A stretch of DNA of 64,000 bases from Trichococcus flocculiformis (GCF_900113645.1 NZ_FOQC01000003.1:62001-126000), one strand, 5' to 3'. Positions 1 through 8,232 are shown, numbered from the stretch's first letter. Numbers and translations: made by a program. Notes: a model not told the origin generated them from the sequence alone.

Positions 1-243
1 AGCCAAACCCACTCCTGTATTGCCGCTGGTCGGTTCAACGATTGTGTCGCCCGGCTTCAAGATTCCCTCTTCTTCCGCTGTCGCGATCATATTCAAGGCG
101 ATGCGATCCTTGATGCTGCCGCCGACATTGAACGCCTCTAATTTCAAATAGACATCAGCGAAGCCTTCTGGTACGACTTTACTTAATTTGATGATCGGTG
201 TATCTCCGATCAACTCTACTACTGACGATACGATTTTAACCAT
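1..243 (-). CDS. cysK: Cysteine synthase, N-terminal part (cut by window edge)
   Basis: Only the first 81 codons lie in the window. The product is the N-terminus of a PLP-dependent O-acetylserine sulfhydrylase, which makes cysteine from O-acetylserine and sulfide in the cytosol. The family start VELIGDTP is at residues 9-16. GGSIKDR at 41-47 contains the lysine (Lys45) expected to bind PLP, and PTSGNTG at 71-77 is the substrate-binding loop. The ATG at 243 follows a GGGGGAA ribosome binding site. It could be a close paralogue such as cystathionine beta-synthase, because the C-terminus is not visible. It may use sulfide, but it is not in the nitrite cluster: nadR and its terminator lie between them. 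Confidence 0.9.
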   Translation of the reverse strand, partial: MVKIVSSVVELIGDTPIIKLSKVVPEGFADVYLKLEAFNVGGSIKDRIALNMIATAEEEGILKPGDTIVEPTSGNTGVGLA

Positions 244-377
244 GCTGATTCCCCCATTAAGTGTGTTATTTATGAATGTGTGCTCCAAAATTTGAGTATG
301 AAGCGACTTCTCTGACATTGGATGATAAAGGAAGCATAACACGGGAAAACCTCTGTGAAAATCAGACATAAACGAAC

Positions 378-406
378 AAGGGTGATCGGTTTTCCCGAAC
401 ACCCTT
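378..406 (-). terminator. Probable terminator after nadR
   Basis: A 7-bp stem (AAGGGTG/CACCCTT) with an inner CGG/CCG pair lies just after the nadR stop codon. The following T-run is short and interrupted, so it may be a weak terminator. Confidence 0.55.
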
Positions 407-411
407 TGGAT

Positions 412-1560
412 TCAATTATCGCTATTGTATTGTTTGTGCCCCATCAGTTCATCTATCGCTTCTTTTGCTTGTTTGTAACGGGCATAATAACTGAATTCGT
501 CCTTCTCACCGATTCCTTTTGCATCCAGCATGACGACTTTATCCAGGTTTCCGCTGCTTTCGATTTCCTCCAGCATCATCTCATGGATGGTCGTCAAAAA
601 GGCATCCTCTGAAAATTCCATGTTGCGGTACCCGTCGTCGACATATTTCAGAGTCGGTGGCACAACCAGGATCAAATCCCACAACTGGCGCGCAATGAAG
701 GCGTTGGCTGACTGTTCCACTATCGCATATTCTTCCGGAGTGATCGCATAATCCACGTCCTCAGCGCCAAGGCGTGCGTAGACTTTTGTGACCATCACAT
801 CCGTGTCCAAAATTGCCATCCCTTGGCTGGCGGGATCCGCGATCGTGTCCCGATTCAGCTGGAACTGCCCGGTGACCAAACGCTGGTAATCCATGCCATC
901 CAGTTCGAAATCATTCACATTCGATTCCTCTTGATACTGGCGTGAATATTCGAAACTGTAGGGACAGGAATACAGTTTCGCTAAATCCTTGACCAGCGTC
1001 GTTTTCCCACCGCTCGGAGCGCCCAAAACCAGCACTTTTTTTGTGAATGCGCGCCGGAAAGGCAAAGCGATGGCATTAAAATAGCGCAAGGCATCATTGC
1101 GGATATTCTGGCCGCTGACCGGGTAGAGGCTGGTGTCCACCAAATGGACTTCGTCGGTGGATTTTTTTTCCAATGCCTCAGCCTGCATCGTTTTCCCGGT
1201 ATACCAGATCTTTTGCGCATCGCTGTGCTGCAGCGAATCAGCTATCTTGAGGTTGATGATTTCCAACCAAGACTCCCACTCGGTTTCTTTCTGTGGAATG
1301 CCTTGGCCGGCCGCCATCACAACATAAATCTGGTTATCATCCGCAAACAATTCGCGCATGTAACGGAATCTCCTGTAGACATCCAGACCGAAAGGCTCGC
1401 CGCAATCTCCATCTTCTCCGCAGACGATCACGACGCAACCGTCATTCTCCTTCTTGGCCTTCAGGATGACTTCCAGATGCCCGATGTGGCAAGGCGCGAA
1501 CGCTCCGAAAACGATGCCGATCCGGCTGCCGCTTAATTTGTCCTTGTACAGATTCCCCAT
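412..1560 (-). CDS. nadR: Bifunctional NMN adenylyltransferase / ribosylnicotinamide kinase, NadR type
   Basis: This 382-residue cytosolic enzyme salvages nicotinamide riboside into NAD. The N-terminal nucleotidyltransferase domain shows GAFAPCHIGH at 19-28, the (H/T)xGH class motif, and VSGQNIRND near 148-156. The C-terminal kinase domain begins with the P-loop GAPSGGKTT at 180-188. The N-terminal helix-turn-helix of enterobacterial NadR is absent, so this is an enzyme only and not a repressor. The start follows a GAAGGGAG site. It is separated from hemD by a terminator and from cysK by another, so it is probably transcribed alone. NAD supply could support the neighbouring NADH-dependent nitrite reductase, but that is only inference from position. 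Confidence 0.9.
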   Translation of the reverse strand: MGNLYKDKLSGSRIGIVFGAFAPCHIGHLEVILKAKKENDGCVVIVCGEDGDCGEPFGLDVYRRFRYMRELFADDNQIYVVMAAGQGIPQKETEWESWLEIINLKIADSLQHSDAQKIWYTGKTMQAEALEKKSTDEVHLVDTSLYPVSGQNIRNDALRYFNAIALPFRRAFTKKVLVLGAPSGGKTTLVKDLAKLYSCPYSFEYSRQYQEESNVNDFELDGMDYQRLVTGQFQLNRDTIADPASQGMAILDTDVMVTKVYARLGAEDVDYAITPEEYAIVEQSANAFIARQLWDLILVVPPTLKYVDDGYRNMEFSEDAFLTTIHEMMLEEIESSGNLDKVVMLDAKGIGEKDEFSYYARYKQAKEAIDELMGHKQYNSDN

Positions 1561-1700
1561 CTCAATTCTCCCTTCTGCAGAACGTATTTTCTAGGGTACT
1601 CATCTTACCTCTTACATACATTCTACAACTTCCTCACCGCACCGTATAGCATGAAGGTCCTTTCCAAAGGCTGGATATCCGGAAAAAGGACGCTCCAATG

Positions 1701-1738
1701 AAAAAAAAGGCGCTCAGATCGAGTTGATCTTTGCGCCT
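1701..1738 (-). terminator. Terminator of the nir/siroheme operon
   Basis: Downstream of hemD the minus strand forms AGGCGC..AGATC / GATCT..GCGCCT followed by eight T. This is a strong intrinsic terminator and marks the end of the nirB-to-hemD transcription unit. Confidence 0.88.
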
Positions 1739-1744
1739 GCTTGC

Positions 1745-2416
1745 TTATCGTTGAAACAGAACAGCCTCGTAGCCGCTGTCAGTGATGGCTTTTTTTGTCG
1801 TATCCCCGATGGCATAAAAAACGAGCGGTTTTTTTTCGGTTTGGTCGTAGACCGAAAAGAATCTTTTCCATGCCGATGGGCTTGCGAAGTAAACAGCGGA
1901 CAGTTTGCCCATTTTGAGCAGCTCAGTCAATTCCGCTTTGCGTTCCTCCAGGAAGACATTGTGGTACAGGACCGAACCGGTTACATCGTTTTCGATCCCC
2001 AGGAGTTGTTCGATGGCATCATCGGCTAGCTGGCTCTTTGGGTAAAAAATCGATGTTCCCGCTGGAAATGTTTCCTGCCAAGCGGAAACAAACTGTTTTT
2101 TTGTCTCCTGCGGGCTGACGAAAGCCACTTCAAATCCGCATGCTTGGACCATAGCACCGGTTTTCTTGCCGATAACGGCAATCAAAGGGCGATGCCCTTT
2201 TTCAACAACGCCCAAGACACTCTTTACAGGCGCTTGACTCGTGAAGAAAAGCCACTCGGCCGCATTGATTTTATTTTTGATGGATTCCGGTATCGGTAAC
2301 TGTTTGATTTCACATAAAGGTATTTCGTAAAACCTTCCGTATCCTGCCTCACGGAAGCGGACCTGATCTTCGGCATTCATGGCTAGAGGCCTGGTCAACA
2401 ATACCGCTTTCTTCAT
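1745..2416 (-). CDS. hemD: Uroporphyrinogen-III synthase
   Basis: The 223-residue product matches the two-lobed HemD family, which cyclises hydroxymethylbilane to uroporphyrinogen III with inversion of ring D. The sequence is divergent, as is usual for HemD. Recognisable parts are VLLTRPLA at the start, the WLFFTSQAPVKSV segment near 55-67 and the VYFASPSAWKRFF segment near 175-187. The start codon overlaps the stop of hemC by 4 bases (ATGA), so translation is coupled. It is the last gene of the siroheme/nitrite operon. Its product would be taken up by the SumT encoded three genes upstream. Confidence 0.88.
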   Translation of the reverse strand: MKKAVLLTRPLAMNAEDQVRFREAGYGRFYEIPLCEIKQLPIPESIKNKINAAEWLFFTSQAPVKSVLGVVEKGHRPLIAVIGKKTGAMVQACGFEVAFVSPQETKKQFVSAWQETFPAGTSIFYPKSQLADDAIEQLLGIENDVTGSVLYHNVFLEERKAELTELLKMGKLSAVYFASPSAWKRFFSVYDQTEKKPLVFYAIGDTTKKAITDSGYEAVLFQR

Positions 2417-3297
2417 GGCAACAATTCGGCAGCAGCCATTTTCGCCAACTCAAGCGGATCATCCCCGACATAACGTTTCCTTACCCCAGGTTTGCTGGTC
2501 GATTCGGCCAAGAAAGCCAAAAATTCCCATTGGCCATCATCCAATCGATGCGCATAGCCGCCTATCGGCAAGTCGCAGTTGCCATTAGCCCGATGCAGAA
2601 AGAAACGTTCTGTACGGCATGCAATTGCTGCAGCTTCATCATTGATTCCGCGCAGCAATGCCATCAGTTCCTTATCGCCCTCACGGCACTGGACAGCCAT
2701 GATCCCTTGTCCGATCGCCGGCACACACACTTCTGGTTCGAGCATAAGGGTATGCAATCCCTTCAGATAATCCATCCTTTCAAGTCCTGCTGCCGCTAGG
2801 ACAATACCGTCCAATCCTTCTTCCTTCATCTTTCGGAGTCGGGTCTCGATATTACCGCGGATCGGCATAAACGACATGTCCGGAAATGCAGTCTTCAACT
2901 GGTTGATCCTGCGTACACTGCTTGTGCCTATCACCATAGGCACAGCTGTACCCGAAAAAGGTTTGTCATCATTCCAGATCAAACAATCGAAAGGATTCGC
3001 CCTTTTGGGTGTGGCGACGATGGTCAATCCCTCCGGCATACGGGCTGGCACATCCTTGAGGCTGTGCACAGCAAAGTCGATTGTCCCGTCCAACAGTTGG
3101 GCCTCGACTTCCTTCACAAACACGCCCTTGCCTCCGATTTGCGCCAAGGGCACGTGCACCAGCCTGTCTCCTTTGGTGGTGATGCCGACCACCTCGATAT
3201 CTACCGAAGGATCCACCCTTTTCAGAGCCTCAATGACCAGTTCGGTTTGTTTCAGGGCCAATGCACTGCTTCGTGTCCCTACTCTTAGTGTCTTCAT
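2413..3297 (-). CDS. hemC: Hydroxymethylbilane synthase (porphobilinogen deaminase)
   Basis: The 294-residue cytosolic enzyme links four porphobilinogen units into hydroxymethylbilane. HSLKDVP at 78-84 carries the catalytic aspartate (Asp82). NGNCDLPIGGYA at 238-249 carries Cys241, which anchors the dipyrromethane cofactor. Length and motifs are standard. It overlaps hemD and follows nirC by 55 bases in an operon whose only tetrapyrrole user visible here is siroheme. No hemA, hemL or hemB is in the window, so porphobilinogen must be made by genes elsewhere or come from outside the cell. Confidence 0.96.
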   Translation of the reverse strand: MKTLRVGTRSSALALKQTELVIEALKRVDPSVDIEVVGITTKGDRLVHVPLAQIGGKGVFVKEVEAQLLDGTIDFAVHSLKDVPARMPEGLTIVATPKRANPFDCLIWNDDKPFSGTAVPMVIGTSSVRRINQLKTAFPDMSFMPIRGNIETRLRKMKEEGLDGIVLAAAGLERMDYLKGLHTLMLEPEVCVPAIGQGIMAVQCREGDKELMALLRGINDEAAAIACRTERFFLHRANGNCDLPIGGYAHRLDDGQWEFLAFLAESTSKPGVRKRYVGDDPLELAKMAAAELLP

Positions 3298-3352
3298 GCA
3301 ACGTCCTCCCTTCTGTCACTATTATAGAAGACTGACGCTTGAAATAAAAAGG

Positions 3353-4132
3353 TTATCTACTTTCTCGCATACCGATTCTGTAAGCCATGAAATAGAGTCC
3401 GCCCATGAAGAATCCGCCGCCCACCAGATTTCCGATCCAGACAATGCTGATGTTCAGCATGAATTCCGTCCAAGTCGCCCCTCCGGCGAAAATTCCTGCC
3501 GGAATCAGGAACATGTTCGCTACGACATGCTGATAACCGGCAATCACAAAAGCCATGATCGGCAGAAAAGTACCGAAAATTTTCCCGATGAAATCCTTGG
3601 CTGCATAGTTCATGTAAACGCCTGTGCAGACCAGGATATTGCAAGCAACCGAAGAAAAGAACAATTGAACGGGTGCCACATCGATACGGCCTCTGGCGAC
3701 AGCAATCGTCCTATCGATAAACGCTCCTTGCAGCGTGCCGGACAAGTAACCAAAGAAATAGGCTACAAAAAGGGCTCCCATCAAGTTGAAAAGTGTGACG
3801 ACCGCCATGTTCCTCAACCAGGATTTTCCGGATATTTCTTTTGCGAACAACGCAAGTGATACAGACAACATATTCCCTGTCACCAATTCGCCGCCCACCA
3901 ACAACAGGCAAATCAGGCCGACCGGGAAGACCATCGCCCCCAACAAGTTTACGAGCGTGCCCCACTCAACTGGCATCGATCCCATAGTGCGGATCATCGC
4001 AACACCCGCCAGTCCGATGAAGACACCGGCCATGATTCCCAACGTTGCCATCGTCATGATGCTGTAATCAGCTTTATGTTTGCCTCTTAGAATGGCTTCT
4101 TCTAATAATTCTTTCGGGCTCAATGCTCCCAT
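3353..4132 (-). CDS. nirC: Formate/nitrite transporter family channel, NirC-like
   Basis: This is a 259-residue integral membrane protein of the FNT family, with six predicted hydrophobic helices and a cytoplasmic N-terminus. FNT proteins form pentameric channels for small monovalent anions. Placement between the nitrite reductase and siroheme genes indicates that nitrite is the substrate, moving in for NirBD or out for detoxification. The start codon lies 13 bases inside the end of cobA, so translation is coupled. A formate channel (FocA) has the same fold and cannot be excluded by sequence alone, but the context argues against it. Confidence 0.9.
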   Translation of the reverse strand: MGALSPKELLEEAILRGKHKADYSIMTMATLGIMAGVFIGLAGVAMIRTMGSMPVEWGTLVNLLGAMVFPVGLICLLLVGGELVTGNMLSVSLALFAKEISGKSWLRNMAVVTLFNLMGALFVAYFFGYLSGTLQGAFIDRTIAVARGRIDVAPVQLFFSSVACNILVCTGVYMNYAAKDFIGKIFGTFLPIMAFVIAGYQHVVANMFLIPAGIFAGGATWTEFMLNISIVWIGNLVGGGFFMGGLYFMAYRIGMRESR

Positions 4133-5091
4133 AATGGCTTCACCTTTTCCGCTTCATAGCTATTTTTTGCTGCTTCATCAACAAAGATGATGGTATTGAA
4201 ATGCCGCTCCGCTAAGTAGTGCTTGTTTACCTCATCAAAACGGTGATCCCGCGTTTCGCCTACTTGCATCCACCAGACATCCGCGCCTTTTTGTGTCTGC
4301 TCAAGCAGTGCATCCATGTCAGGTCTGTTTGTGGAAATATACAGTATCGATTCGCCTTTTTCCGGCAAGTCCGAAAACCAATCAAAGCGTTCCCCGGCAT
4401 GGACGACTTCACCCAGGATGATCATGGCCGGATTCTCGATTTTGGTTTCGCTGATTTTTTGCCTGATGTCCGCTAATGTTCCTTGCAACTTTACCTGCCT
4501 GCCGTATGTTCCCCATTGGGTGATCAGGATAGGCATTCTCGCTGACATCCCTTGCGCCAAGGCCGCTTCCACAAAACGGTCGAGCGCCTCCACACCCATG
4601 TAAAGGCATACAGTCTGGCCGTTCAACAATTGCTGGAAAGTGTTTTTTTCATTATCGACCAGTCTGCCGGTGGTAAAAGTCACCGAAGTGGCCACTCCTC
4701 TTTGCGTCAACGAAATCCCGCTGTAGCCGGCAGTGCCGCTAGCGGCAGTGATCCCGGGTGTAATGTCGAAGCGCATACCGGCGTTCTGACAAGCCTCTAA
4801 TTCTTCCGTCAGACGGCCGAAAATGACAGGATCTCCGCCTTTCAGTCGGACGACCGACTCGTAAGATTCGGCTGTCTCAATCAGTTTTCCACTGATTTCT
4901 GCCTGTCTAATCGAGGGCCGATCAGGTGTTTTGCCGACATAGATGAAACGGCAATCCTGCTTGCAATGAAAGAGCAGCAACGGATTGACCAGCCGATCGT
5001 AGATGACCGCATCGGCATGCTGCAACAGCCGCACCCCTTTTGCAGTCATCAATTCCGGATCTCCCGGTCCTGCCCCTACGAAATGGATCAT
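4120..5091 (-). CDS. cobA: Uroporphyrinogen-III C-methyltransferase with C-terminal extension
   Basis: Residues 1-240 are a complete SAM uroporphyrinogen-III methyltransferase (SumT/CobA), which methylates C2 and C7 to give precorrin-2, the first committed step of siroheme synthesis. Visible motifs are VGAGPGDPELMT at 5-16, VVRLKGGDPVIFGR at 80-93 and the TPGITAASG region at 111-119. Residues 241-323 are extra relative to a stand-alone enzyme of about 245-260 residues. They begin ESILYISTNRPD and end in a FNTIIFVDEA segment, a layout that recalls half of a HemD domain. It is coupled to nirD by a 4-base overlap and to nirC by a 13-base overlap. Confidence 0.93.
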   Translation of the reverse strand: MIHFVGAGPGDPELMTAKGVRLLQHADAVIYDRLVNPLLLFHCKQDCRFIYVGKTPDRPSIRQAEISGKLIETAESYESVVRLKGGDPVIFGRLTEELEACQNAGMRFDITPGITAASGTAGYSGISLTQRGVATSVTFTTGRLVDNEKNTFQQLLNGQTVCLYMGVEALDRFVEAALAQGMSARMPILITQWGTYGRQVKLQGTLADIRQKISETKIENPAMIILGEVVHAGERFDWFSDLPEKGESILYISTNRPDMDALLEQTQKGADVWWMQVGETRDHRFDEVNKHYLAERHFNTIIFVDEAAKNSYEAEKVKPLWEH

Positions 5092-5405
5092 AGCGAAGCA
5101 TCCTTCAAGTAAATGTCCCCGTCTTCAAGCAACAGCTCATATACCTTCAATTGGCCTTCATCGGGGTCCTGGATGCGCCCGTCAAGCAAGGATATTTTAT
5201 AATCCCGCAGCGGTTCATAAAGGTATTCGCCTGATACGGTCCCTTCCAGAACAGGTCCGCCAGTCAATGGGCAAAAATCTTCGATGGCCGTGATACGGCC
5301 GTCTGATAGTTGGAAAATGGCAATCTTTTTGTTCCCGATCGATACGGATCGTCCGATCTGCGGAAACAAAGCATCTGTTGTGGTCAAAAATATTTTTTCT
5401 GTCAT
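5088..5405 (-). CDS. nirD: Nitrite reductase small subunit with degenerate Rieske site
   Basis: The 105-residue product has the NirD/Rieske-like beta fold and is the expected partner of NirB in NADH-dependent nitrite reduction to ammonium. The two metal-binding loops are recognisable but altered: loop 1 is CPL (Cys45) instead of C-x-H, and loop 2 reads EPLRDYKI at 64-71 in place of CPLHDWKI, so three of four iron ligands are gone. A [2Fe-2S] centre is therefore not expected. Enterobacterial NirD also lacks the ligands, so loss is compatible with function. The ATG at 5405 is preferred to an in-frame GTG at 5414 because GGTGGGTG precedes it. It lies directly after the nirB stop. Confidence 0.9.
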   Translation of the reverse strand: MTEKIFLTTTDALFPQIGRSVSIGNKKIAIFQLSDGRITAIEDFCPLTGGPVLEGTVSGEYLYEPLRDYKISLLDGRIQDPDEGQLKVYELLLEDGDIYLKDASL

Positions 5406-5406
5406 T

Positions 5407-7830
5407 TTAATCACCCACCGTTACAAGTTCTCTTCTGTCTATCGAATATAATTTTTCCTGGATATCGCGATCGCCGACGACTTCGTGCCATGGATCTTTC
5501 CGTTTCACTGCAGTTGCCACATCCAAAGCCTCGATCAAGTCTTTGCGCTTGGCGGCATCGCCCAGTATATGCTTGACGGCCTCAAACCCTAACCGTTCCA
5601 TCCATGGAGCGGTTCTCTCGCCGTAAATGCCGGTTTCACGATAGTACTGCAGCAAAGCACCGCAATATTCAATGACTTCTTCTTCCGTTTCCACTGTCGT
5701 AAGCAACTGCGCTTCCTTGACTTCAGTACCGCCATTTCCGCCGATATAGATCTGATAGCCGTTCTCGACACAAATGATGCCGAAATCCTTCACGCCGGAT
5801 TCTACGCAGCTGCGCGGACAAGCTGATACGCCAACTTTGAATTTGTGCGGTGTGTCGATGAACTCAAAGCGTTCTTCCAACTTGATGCCAAGCCCCATTG
5901 AATCCTGGGTACCAAATCTGCAGAAGTTCTTCCCGACGCAAGTTTTGACCGAGCGGAAAGCTTTCGCATAAGCCTGTGCTGAAACCATGTCCAATTCTTT
6001 CCAGATGGCCGGAAGGTCCTGCTTCTTGACGCCGTAGAGACCGATCCGTTGGCTACCGGTGACTTTCACCAAAGGCACGCTGTACTTTTCGGCTACTTTG
6101 GCGATCTGCAGCAGTTGCTGCGGATTCGTCTGGCCGCCCCTCATTCTCGGAATGACCGAAAACGTTCCGTCCTTTTGGATATTGGCATGCATGCGTTCGT
6201 TCACATAGCGTGATTGGCGCTCATCTTTGTGTTCTGTCGGGAAGGCGACATTCAAATAAAAATTGACTGCCGGTCGGCATTTCGCGCAGCCTTCAGGATT
6301 TGCAAAATGCAGTTCTTTGAATACATCCGTGCTGGTCGTCAGATGCTTCGCATAAATCTGAGTCATGACTTGGTCCCTGTTCAAATCCGTGCAGGAGCAG
6401 ATGCCGGTTGAAGCTGTGACACCCTCACCGAGTTCGTGCTCCAACAAAGTCTGTACTTGCGGCTTGCATTTTCCGCAACTGGTTCCGGCTTTGGTGACTT
6501 TTCCGACTTCAGCTACATTTGTCAAGCCTTTGTCACGGATGCCTCTGATGATGTCGCCTTTCGTGACGCCGTTGCAGCCGCAGACGGTCTCATCGTCATC
6601 CCAAGCAACGACATCATCGCTGCCTGCCTCTTCACCTGCGGCCTGCAGAATCGCGATCGATTGCAGATCAGCGATTTCCTGACCTTTTTTCATCATATTG
6701 TAGTATCGGTTGCCGTCCGCTGTTTCGCCGTAGAGGACGATCCCCTCGATGCGGTTGTCCTTGATGAACACTTTTTTGTAGTTCCTGTTGACACCATCGA
6801 ATGCTTCGATGCTCTGCATCCCTTCAGTATCCATGATGTTCCCTGCTGAATACAGATCGCATCCGGAAACTTTCAAGGAAGTGAACGTCTTGGATCCTTG
6901 GTATGGTTTGGCTTCGATGCCGGTCAATACATCGGCCAGCACTTTTCCTTGTTCAAACAAGGGGGCAACCAATCCGTAGGTTTTCCCGTCATGTTCCACG
7001 CACTCCCCGATTGCATAGATAGCCGGCAAATTGGTTTCCATGAAGTCATTCACGACAATCCCGCGGTTTACTTCCAGACCAACTTCGCGCGCCAATTCGG
7101 CAGCTGGTCGGATACCGATCGACATGACGACAAGATCGGTATCGATCGCGGTGCCGTCCTTGAAGCGCAGGCCAGTGACGCGCTCGTCACCTAATATTTC
7201 GGTTGTTGCGTGTTCCAGCAGGAATTTCAGTCCCTGTGCCTCGAGATCTCCCTGCAACAATTTGCCTGCTCTCTCATCCAATTGGGTTTCCATCAACCAT
7301 TTGGCCAAATGGACAACGGTGACGTCCATTCCCTGCAGCTGTAGGCCTTTCGCGGCTTCCAACCCAAGCAGACCGCCGCCGATGACGACAGCTTTCTTGT
7401 GCTTGCCTGCGGCTTCCATCATTTCAGCCGTATCATCGATGGTTCGAAAGGCGACTACGCCGTCTTTCTGCGAACCGGGAATCGGTAAAATGAATGGATG
7501 GGAACCAGTGGCAAAAACCAATTTATCGAAAGGGATCTTCAGCCCTTTTTCGCTTGTGACAAGCTTATTCGCTGTATCGACTCCGACCGCCGGATCTTCG
7601 TTGATCAGCGTGATATTGTTCTCTTCGTACCATGTATATGGATTGGTGATGATTTCATCCACCGTCATTTTATTCTGCAGCACATTGGACAGCATGATAC
7701 GATTGTAATTCGGGTAGCATTCCTTCCCGATGATCGTGATATCATAGCGTTCCGGATCTCTTTCCAAAATTTCTTCAACCAAACGAACCCCTGCCATACC
7801 GTTTCCGATCAAGACCAAATGTTCTCTCAT
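5407..7830 (-). CDS. nirB: NADH-dependent assimilatory/ammonifying nitrite reductase large subunit
   Basis: This 807-residue soluble flavoprotein reduces nitrite to ammonium with six electrons from NADH. The N-terminal 400 residues are a pyridine nucleotide-disulfide oxidoreductase with FAD- and NAD-binding glycine motifs (GNGMAG near 9, GGGLLG near 151). Two BFD-like [2Fe-2S] modules follow, with cysteines 417/419/452/455 and 478/480/515/518. The C-terminal sulfite/nitrite reductase half has CVGKNFC (Cys631, 637) and CPRSC (Cys671, 675), which hold the siroheme-coupled [4Fe-4S] cluster. It is the first gene of the operon. Its 390-base upstream region holds candidate NreC and Fnr/Crp sites. 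Confidence 0.97.
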   Translation of the reverse strand: MREHLVLIGNGMAGVRLVEEILERDPERYDITIIGKECYPNYNRIMLSNVLQNKMTVDEIITNPYTWYEENNITLINEDPAVGVDTANKLVTSEKGLKIPFDKLVFATGSHPFILPIPGSQKDGVVAFRTIDDTAEMMEAAGKHKKAVVIGGGLLGLEAAKGLQLQGMDVTVVHLAKWLMETQLDERAGKLLQGDLEAQGLKFLLEHATTEILGDERVTGLRFKDGTAIDTDLVVMSIGIRPAAELAREVGLEVNRGIVVNDFMETNLPAIYAIGECVEHDGKTYGLVAPLFEQGKVLADVLTGIEAKPYQGSKTFTSLKVSGCDLYSAGNIMDTEGMQSIEAFDGVNRNYKKVFIKDNRIEGIVLYGETADGNRYYNMMKKGQEIADLQSIAILQAAGEEAGSDDVVAWDDDETVCGCNGVTKGDIIRGIRDKGLTNVAEVGKVTKAGTSCGKCKPQVQTLLEHELGEGVTASTGICSCTDLNRDQVMTQIYAKHLTTSTDVFKELHFANPEGCAKCRPAVNFYLNVAFPTEHKDERQSRYVNERMHANIQKDGTFSVIPRMRGGQTNPQQLLQIAKVAEKYSVPLVKVTGSQRIGLYGVKKQDLPAIWKELDMVSAQAYAKAFRSVKTCVGKNFCRFGTQDSMGLGIKLEERFEFIDTPHKFKVGVSACPRSCVESGVKDFGIICVENGYQIYIGGNGGTEVKEAQLLTTVETEEEVIEYCGALLQYYRETGIYGERTAPWMERLGFEAVKHILGDAAKRKDLIEALDVATAVKRKDPWHEVVGDRDIQEKLYSIDRRELVTVGD

Positions 7831-7878
7831 TTGCGCACCCTCTTCTATTCGTTGTTATAAAATTCACAATAAAGGATT

Positions 7879-7894
7879 TGTGAAATATTTCATA
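7879..7894. promoter_or_regulatory. Fnr/Crp-like palindrome in the nirB leader
   Basis: The 16 bases TGTGAAATATTTCATA fit the TGTGA-N6-TCACA pattern of Crp/Fnr-family regulators at 9 of 10 defined positions. The site lies about 50-65 bases upstream of the nirB start codon and 2 bases from the NreC-like box. Its position relative to the transcription start is unknown, so it could activate or repress. Confidence 0.4.
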
Positions 7895-7895
7895 T

Positions 7896-7909
7896 TAGGG
7901 AAACACCTA
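7896..7909. promoter_or_regulatory. Candidate NreC binding site upstream of nirB
   Basis: TAGGGAAACACCTA is an inverted repeat with a 4-base spacer that matches the TAGGG-N4-CCCTA consensus reported for NreC of staphylococci at all but one base. It lies 66-79 bases before the nirB start, and nreC itself is encoded 1.5 kb upstream. Together these make oxygen- and nitrate-controlled activation of the nir operon likely. Confidence 0.55.
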
Positions 7910-8012
7910 TGTTTTGACAAATGCCATAATTTAGACAAAAACGTTTTGCGCGTGCAATGTCGTACACAAAAGCGATTCTAATGAACGAGTCACTTTCTTA
8001 GCTAATCTGCCC

Positions 8013-8165
8013 AACTCCGGTTAAAGACATTCCAACCGGAGTTATGATCACTTATACGGTGTCAGTTCCGATTAAGCACCCTTCGTCGGAGGTAGAGGCG
8101 TTATTACCGTACTCTACTCCGGTGAAGGACAGCTCGCCGGAAGTAAGGATATCGAACCATCTGGT
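8013..8165. repeat. Three diverged tandem palindromic repeats of about 51 bp
   Basis: The stretch between the sirC terminator and the nirB promoter is non-coding. It holds three copies of a unit starting near 8014, 8065 and 8116. Each copy reads roughly ACTCCGGTTAA-N10-CCGGAGTTA. The first copy is a perfect 10-bp inverted repeat (8013-8022 with 8034-8043) around an 11-base loop. The second and third have decayed arms (TTCCGA/TCGGAG and TCCGG/CCGGA). A fourth remnant may follow after 8165. Function unknown; it resembles an intergenic palindromic repeat family. Confidence 0.6.
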
Positions 8166-8203
8166 TTCCCTCGATCAGCCACTTGTAAGCAACTTCCCTC
8201 ACA

Positions 8204-8232
8204 ACAAAAAAACTCAAGCGCTAGGCTTGAGT
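8204..8232 (-). terminator. Terminator overlapping the sirC stop codon
   Basis: The minus strand shows ACTCAAGC / GCTTGAGT (8-bp stem, 5-base loop) followed by seven T. The stem includes the last codons of sirC, and its stop codon lies in the loop. This ends the nreABC-sirBC transcript and separates it from nirB. Confidence 0.85.

Noticed and set aside
2876-3859. 327-codon plus-strand reading frame
   Set aside because: It runs antisense to hemC and nirC, has no similarity to a known family, no binding site, and a composition typical of reversed coding sequence.
8013-8165. CRISPR-like array
   Set aside because: The units are degenerate, the intervals are part of the repeat and not unique spacers, and no cas genes are present.
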